Source: a candidate division CSSED10-310 bacterium (GTDB taxonomy: Bacteria > CSSED10-310 > JAFGDC01). From it: 10,542 nucleotides of DNA. Location of the stretch: contig JAFGDC010000529.1 in assembly GCA_016932295.1 (NCBI GenBank), forward strand, positions 1 to 10,542, written 5' to 3'. Made by a program: the position numbers and the translations under genes. Position 1 is the stretch's first letter; the number at the start of each line of letters is the position of its first letter. The notes under the pieces were generated by a model that was not told the DNA's origin, made no database searches, and worked only from the letters and a program-made list of their open reading frames with translations. Below are positions 7,901 through 10,542 of this stretch, in pieces.

Positions 7901-10217
7901 CCTCACCTGGCTCCAGAGTGACCCGGGCCGGCTCGCCCTGGAGCAATTCGCCGCAAGAACGCAGGGGAGTCGTGGACAATTCGACGCCAAGATGCCCTCG
8001 GGCGTTCCCGATGGTGTTCACTGACACCTGATAGTCACCCTCGTTCAGATAGTGCTGCACCATGAAATTGAGGCCGACACCGTTGGCGCTTTCACCAGCC
8101 AGGTAGGGTTCGGTGCGGGTACGAATGACCCCGGCTGTGGCCAGTAATCCGGTGGAGTGCACCCGCCACAGGCCCGGCTCATCGACGCGCAGGCTGAAGG
8201 ACTGGGAGTAGCCGGGCTCAAGGTCAAAAAAGCGAGGCGAATCAGCGGCCAGCACGGGGAACTTCGGGAGCGCTTCGAGACGCCCACCGGGCAGCCTGGG
8301 CAACGGACTGCCGGCCAGCAGGCGGGTCGGCGTGGCAGACAGGCTGTAGACGGTGGTGACTGTATCCGAACAACGAATTTCCACCACGTGGGGGCCGGAG
8401 GTTACGGTGGCTTCATTCAGCCACTCTCCGCCATCGATCCGCAGCTCGATCCCCGCATCCCGTTCAGGCAGCGCGTGAAGCATGCAGGTTTCATTCACAC
8501 TGAAGGGCAGGGACTTGATTTCACCTGGATGCTGAACCAGAGGCAGTGACTCCCTTAGGTCAACGGGCAGAGGGCGCAGGATGAAGCCCGACTGGATGCC
8601 GGGTCGATTGTTGATATACAGCTCGTAGCGGTGCTGGGTATCGAGACTGACCGCGGGGAGTTCCACCGAGCCATGGAAGGGGGCACGGGTATACTCAGGC
8701 TGCAGGGCTGCCTGCCAGTCGAAGCCGCCAAGGCTCACCGGTACGACAGCCAGTTCGGCGATGCCCTTGCGATCCGGCATGATGACGAGGCGATACAGAC
8801 CGGCCTCGAGGTCAAGAGGATTGCCGGCCGGTTCAAAGGGCGGCGGCTGGTATTCGCGGGGCGGATCAACCAGGAACGGCGCCAGGCGGAAACGCGCCGA
8901 CACGCCGTTGGAGAGAATCTTGTAGGTGCCGGAGCGACCTATCTTCAGGAACAGCTCGGTTTCGTCCAGGAGATTGAACCTGCCTTGCCAATAGGTTGTC
9001 GAATCGACGACGACCGCGCCATGATCCACGAATTCGGGCCGCGGGTCGCCCTGCACACGCCGCTTGACCAGGATAGCGGAGGCATCCAGTGAATCGGCCG
9101 GATGGCCACCGTGAATGGTGGAGAGCCAATACATGCCGGATTTCTGGAGCATCTCGTAGTGGCGCGCATAAAAATGCTGGAGGATGTACGGCTGCCCGGC
9201 GGCGGCCTTGATGCTTACCAGAAAGCGGCTGCCGGGATCACGGTAAGGGAAGACTTCGGCCACCGGCTCCCTGCTGTTCTTGTCGATCGAGGCGGTGTCA
9301 CCCCAACCATCGAAAGGCGCCTGGTCATTGTAAACGGCGACGGTAAATGACGCGGGCACGGCTTCGGGCAATTCAAGACGGCAGTAGTTGATATCTCCCG
9401 GGAGCAGATAGTAGTCGATGCCAAAAGGGCTCATGGTACGCGTCTCACGGCCGGCCTCCCCACGACGTTCAAGTCCGTAGCGGACAAAGAGAGGGGACTC
9501 GACGCCCGTTGCCCAGGGAAGTGGCAGACCGCCGTAACATGTCAGGCGATACAAACCGGGAGTAAGGGAAGCGACCATCGTGCAGAGGTGCAAAGGCTGG
9601 TTTTCGGTGGGTTGAATTGTCTCATGGACCGGTTGATCATCGGTCATCCAGGTGCCGTCGCGCCAGATACGAACATCGGCCAGCGCCCGGCCGGCGGCCT
9701 GAATCACGACGGACCGCGGCTGCCTGATCTCCAGCCAGAAGGAAAGCTGCTCGAAGTCGTCAAGTTTGGTGGTGATGGGTTTGAACTCTTCCAGAACGAT
9801 GGGATCAGGCTGTTGTTCCGGAAACTCATGAAGGGACAACTCGACGTCCCCGCGGGCGAGATCGTGACCAATGGTGACAAGCTTGTATTCGCCGCGATCG
9901 AGGAAGATATCGTAGCGGCCGTCGATGCGGCCGGGTTGGCCGGCGACGGGCCTGGGGCCGGCCATGTGATCGACGAGTTGAAGGGCGACCCCTTGCTGGC
10001 TGGTGGCGGTGACTGCGTAGCGACCGAAGGTATCGACGGCAAGGAGGACCTGGTGCTCACCCCGTGCCGGCAGGGTATCGGAGGTGAAGCCGGCGGCGGA
10101 GACCGAGATACCAAGAAGAAGCAGCAGCACCGCCGGGATTGCCGGCGCGGCGGTTGACCAGGTGCACGCCCGGCCGCGGAAACGATTCAGGGCAATTATA
10201 AACGAATGATGTACCAT
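4995..10217 (-). CDS. Giant secreted protein of PPC-like beta-sandwich repeats, function unknown
   Basis: A complete 1740-residue protein that I cannot assign to a named family. The start is ATG at 10217, with GGAGGG eight bases upstream and an in-frame TGA at 10239-10241, so no longer form is possible; the next Met is residue 85. A Sec signal peptide is clear: a long basic N-region, a hydrophobic core PAVLLLLLGISVS at 28-40, and cleavage probably after Ala41 or Ala42. The rest reads as repeated beta-sandwich units. A strand pair resembling 'PGE..xFxxxxxGxYxI' is followed some 50 residues later by 'LEAGxYRL', for example near 105, 216, 469, 722, 822, 932, 1025 and 1690. This resembles PPC domains (PF04151), which usually accompany secreted enzymes. 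I see no protease, glycosidase or other catalytic motif, no C-terminal membrane helix and no sorting signal. It is the first gene of the operon, directly ahead of the A2M. A structural, adhesive or A2M-partner role is inference. That this is a real exported gene is near certain; its function is not. Confidence 0.93.
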   Translation of the reverse strand: MVHHSFIIALNRFRGRACTWSTAAPAIPAVLLLLLGISVSAAGFTSDTLPARGEHQVLLAVDTFGRYAVTATSQQGVALQLVDHMAGPRPVAGQPGRIDGRYDIFLDRGEYKLVTIGHDLARGDVELSLHEFPEQQPDPIVLEEFKPITTKLDDFEQLSFWLEIRQPRSVVIQAAGRALADVRIWRDGTWMTDDQPVHETIQPTENQPLHLCTMVASLTPGLYRLTCYGGLPLPWATGVESPLFVRYGLERRGEAGRETRTMSPFGIDYYLLPGDINYCRLELPEAVPASFTVAVYNDQAPFDGWGDTASIDKNSREPVAEVFPYRDPGSRFLVSIKAAAGQPYILQHFYARHYEMLQKSGMYWLSTIHGGHPADSLDASAILVKRRVQGDPRPEFVDHGAVVVDSTTYWQGRFNLLDETELFLKIGRSGTYKILSNGVSARFRLAPFLVDPPREYQPPPFEPAGNPLDLEAGLYRLVIMPDRKGIAELAVVPVSLGGFDWQAALQPEYTRAPFHGSVELPAVSLDTQHRYELYINNRPGIQSGFILRPLPVDLRESLPLVQHPGEIKSLPFSVNETCMLHALPERDAGIELRIDGGEWLNEATVTSGPHVVEIRCSDTVTTVYSLSATPTRLLAGSPLPRLPGGRLEALPKFPVLAADSPRFFDLEPGYSQSFSLRVDEPGLWRVHSTGLLATAGVIRTRTEPYLAGESANGVGLNFMVQHYLNEGDYQVSVNTIGNARGHLGVELSTTPLRSCGELLQGEPARVTLEPGEAALYTFTTETAAEYSIRSLGQDAQVFRCRLEDGAGWPVTVPNQPADLRLHLEAGEYRLIILPVSVTARAVTELARVPEPTRLKGHGPYEIIAGRSLDALWREPAEGSRRLSDQWLFTAPASAVYSIRMSSEMEGLLYRVLSDGTRTMVAEVNATKGWRGELEAGAYLVEAVCSRRNDWAAYTFSLDCEALVDGATRELRAPVSIPVALGESGLVELASRGRADVSARLLDMSGRQVAASDDRPDDWNFLITRWLGPGRYTLRIDTPGGEPAVVTVGMRVVRETIMDPGMVPVDTTVVVHDKVHVIPLEKLSDGVLLVSATAGESVGCTLEMNVAGEWRALQTGRGRSVLLEMLVQEGAMCRLRLWSIDWRHAEVMLHCLAPACRTYSEANLARGVTFEAVPGFSPPVGVARIAVDRPGVFVSAAGHESVRWSPAPGRPFASGSGVMTASGAHLWIAADLAAGGAHRTIRASRRVVAPGESVNVPLVPGETVLVDVAPAAGPLVAEARSLTGLPGLRFISPGEQSPYGPDARAMALDTRTAVTVTAEPSRALCIWCAAGEEPFETRLALTECSAPEVVRLDLGRRGGLLAAGGAVRFELTKGARLLDIAAGPDVIAVTIVDGRIESMLWNAGGAGGGRLWTEARDLLLVATSDAPRSYAVNALPAGEAERPLLSMRTPYEHVHATAGRLVIPYEAPADTDSMLAVLGAARSARTYGDDGTVGSGTELTVRGSGLLVLDHAPGAVVAWLSAAADPDGGLWSVDTGRGDAIRDLPALVPLKGETASFRLKLDTPGLLALNAPVPAVVRLTGDGFSSLEVATGGVMMRSYVPAGRLAVQLRAVAGGRLSGDLELSMAPVTSIGEGIGPEVMLSPGSSHAFSFEVPETMEIGIGVRAGPPAVTCWLLNADGDQVGEGILQMHELAAGRYVLAVTAARDGGPVLVRPALTGLTPPDTGPPREIIQQYLELAGRN
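5001..5005 (-). promoter_or_regulatory. Ribosome binding site of the A2M gene, inside the upstream gene's end
   Basis: On the minus strand GGAGG (in the context GGCAGGGAGG) lies seven bases before the ATG at 4993. It is inside the last codons of the giant protein gene. The stop TGA of that gene, one base C, and the ATG follow in direct succession. This strong site fixes the A2M start and suggests translational coupling by re-initiating ribosomes. Confidence 0.85.
5088..10079 (-). repeat. Array of divergent PPC-like protein repeats
   Basis: Residues about 47-1710 of the giant protein contain many roughly 75-110-residue units sharing an alternating beta pattern. The clearest are 661-748 (LEPGYSQSFSLRV to NEGDYQVSV), 765-846 (LEPGEAALYTF to LEAGEYRLIIL), 878-957 (ending LEAGAYLVEAV), 974-1050 (ending GPGRYTLRI) and 1636-1710 (LSPGSSHAFSF to LAAGRYVLAV). 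Weaker copies sit at 47-130, 150-228 and 400-490. The section from about 1160 to 1560 keeps the beta-rich style (for example APGESVNVPL, KGETASFRLKL) but largely lacks the Gly-x-Tyr-x-Leu closing strand. The repeats are visible at protein level only; I see no DNA-level tandem identity, so the duplications are old. Confidence 0.6.
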
Positions 10218-10225
10218 GATTGGTT

Positions 10226-10231
10226 CCCTCC
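10226..10231 (-). promoter_or_regulatory. Ribosome binding site of the giant secreted protein gene
   Basis: On the minus strand GGAGGG lies eight bases before the ATG at 10217. It supports that start over any internal one, as does the in-frame stop just upstream. Confidence 0.85.
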
Positions 10232-10246
10232 AGGTAGTTCATTTCA

Positions 10247-10275
10247 ACTCTTGCGGGTATCGGGATGGCTGTCAA
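10247..10275 (-). promoter_or_regulatory. Candidate sigma70-type promoter of the operon
   Basis: On the minus strand a perfect TTGACA (10275-10270) is followed after 17 bases by AAGAGT (10252-10247), a poor match to TATAAT (three of six). Transcription would begin near 10240, giving a leader of about 23 bases that holds the ribosome binding site. The spacing and position are right, but the -10 is weak and the organism's sigma preferences are unknown. Confidence 0.3.
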
Positions 10276-10451
10276 GTGGGTGAATGGTCCCAAATCCACC
10301 GCATATGATTGCGAGAGGCGGCATGCAGGCGTGGAGAGCGCTGTGCACGGATTACACGCTCCATCCAGAGAGCACTGTGCCTGTGAAACCGGCGGCTCCG
10401 TTTGATGGAAACAGTTCCGTTTTTGTAACTGCTTGGGAGTCAACGCTTCTG

Positions 10452-10479
10452 AAAAAAAGTCGGTTCGGGGTACGACCCC
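10452..10479 (-). terminator. Possible weak terminator: hairpin plus T run
   Basis: GGGGT (10467-10471) and ACCCC (10475-10479) form a five-pair stem with a three-base loop. Read on the minus strand, the hairpin is followed by eight bases and then seven T (10458-10452). It could end transcription of a minus-strand gene lying beyond the right edge. The stem is short and the T run is not adjacent, so this may be chance. The same hairpin sits one base before the ATG at 10481 on the plus strand and could equally be part of a leader. Confidence 0.2.
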
Positions 10480-10480
10480 A

Positions 10481-10542
10481 ATGGAGAGAGAGTTCCGCCT
10501 GGTTGCTGTAGAACATTGGAAGCCAACGCATCACGACGAACA
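10481..10542 (+). CDS. Possible start of a divergent gene, cut by right edge
   Basis: An open frame begins at ATG 10481 and stays open for 20 codons to the window end, reading MEREFRLVAVEHW and onward. The mix of charged and hydrophobic residues is plausible for a real N-terminus. However, the fragment is too short to judge, there is no good Shine-Dalgarno sequence (only GGGG at 10467-10470, inside a hairpin), and the upstream promoter-like pair TTGATG (10402-10407) and TGTAAC (10424-10429) is weak. No family can be named. Confidence 0.17.
   Translation, partial: MEREFRLVAVEHWKPTHHDE

Larger units (their letters stand above)
10218..10542. other. Intergenic region upstream of the operon
   Basis: About 325 bases without a convincing complete gene on either strand. 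Compared with the two coding regions it is visibly less GC-rich and contains A/T runs such as the seven A at 10452-10458. The short open frames here have no recognisable product and unremarkable codon patterns. It holds the ribosome binding site and candidate promoter for the minus-strand operon, a short inverted repeat, and possibly the start of a divergent gene at the right edge. Confidence 0.6.

Noticed and set aside
6993..8024. Plus-strand open frame of 343 codons, with similar long plus-strand frames at 134-1045, 2108-3013 and 4869-5633
   Set aside because: They lie wholly opposite the two large genes, their products are rich in Arg, His, Gln and Pro without domain patterns, and the GC-rich codon bias of the true genes creates such antisense frames. 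The minus-strand genes have signal peptides, ribosome binding sites and family motifs.
10057..10443. Minus-strand frame of 128 codons overlapping the start of the giant gene
   Set aside because: Its product has no recognisable features, and the overlapped gene has a strong ribosome binding site and signal peptide in a different frame.
10352..10534. Minus-strand frame of 60 codons at the right edge
   Set aside because: No family pattern, no clear ribosome binding site, and it spans the hairpin and A/T run; it looks like non-coding sequence.

Overview
The window is almost entirely filled by two very large genes on the minus strand. They read from right to left and are spaced like a tight operon. 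A 1740-residue exported protein comes first (10217 down to 4995). One base after its stop codon, a bacterial alpha-2-macroglobulin (A2M) begins at 4993 and runs off the left edge with 1664 codons visible. By eye the DNA is GC-rich, with G/C-ending codons in both genes. Clear Shine-Dalgarno sequences and Sec-type signal peptides indicate a bacterium, most likely diderm, since A2Ms of this type act in the periplasm or at the outer envelope. I cannot name the lineage from the sequence alone.

Layout: (1) 1-4993, minus: A2M family protein, C-terminus missing. Recognisable landmarks are an N-terminal Ig-like region, an MG2-type strand, a bait-region domain, the A2M core strand and the thioester-type motif CTEQ inside the context YPYGCTEQ. 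(2) 4995-10217, minus: a giant secreted protein of unknown function. It appears to be built from many divergent beta-sandwich units that look like PPC (bacterial pre-peptidase C-terminal) domains, and I see no catalytic domain or membrane anchor. (3) 10218-10542: about 325 bases without a convincing complete gene. It holds the ribosome binding site and a candidate promoter for the operon, a short inverted repeat beside an A/T run, and possibly the first codons of a divergent plus-strand gene cut by the right edge.

Working interpretation: A2Ms are broad protease traps. A protease cleaves the bait, the protein changes shape, and the thioester captures the attacker. Here the A2M is joined, in close coupling, to a very large secreted repeat protein rather than to a visible penicillin-binding protein, the classic partner (pbpC) of enterobacterial A2M. 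The pair may form a two-component envelope defence or scaffold system. The pairing is seen in the sequence; the joint function is inference. No RNA genes, CRISPR arrays, insertion sequences or phage genes were seen.
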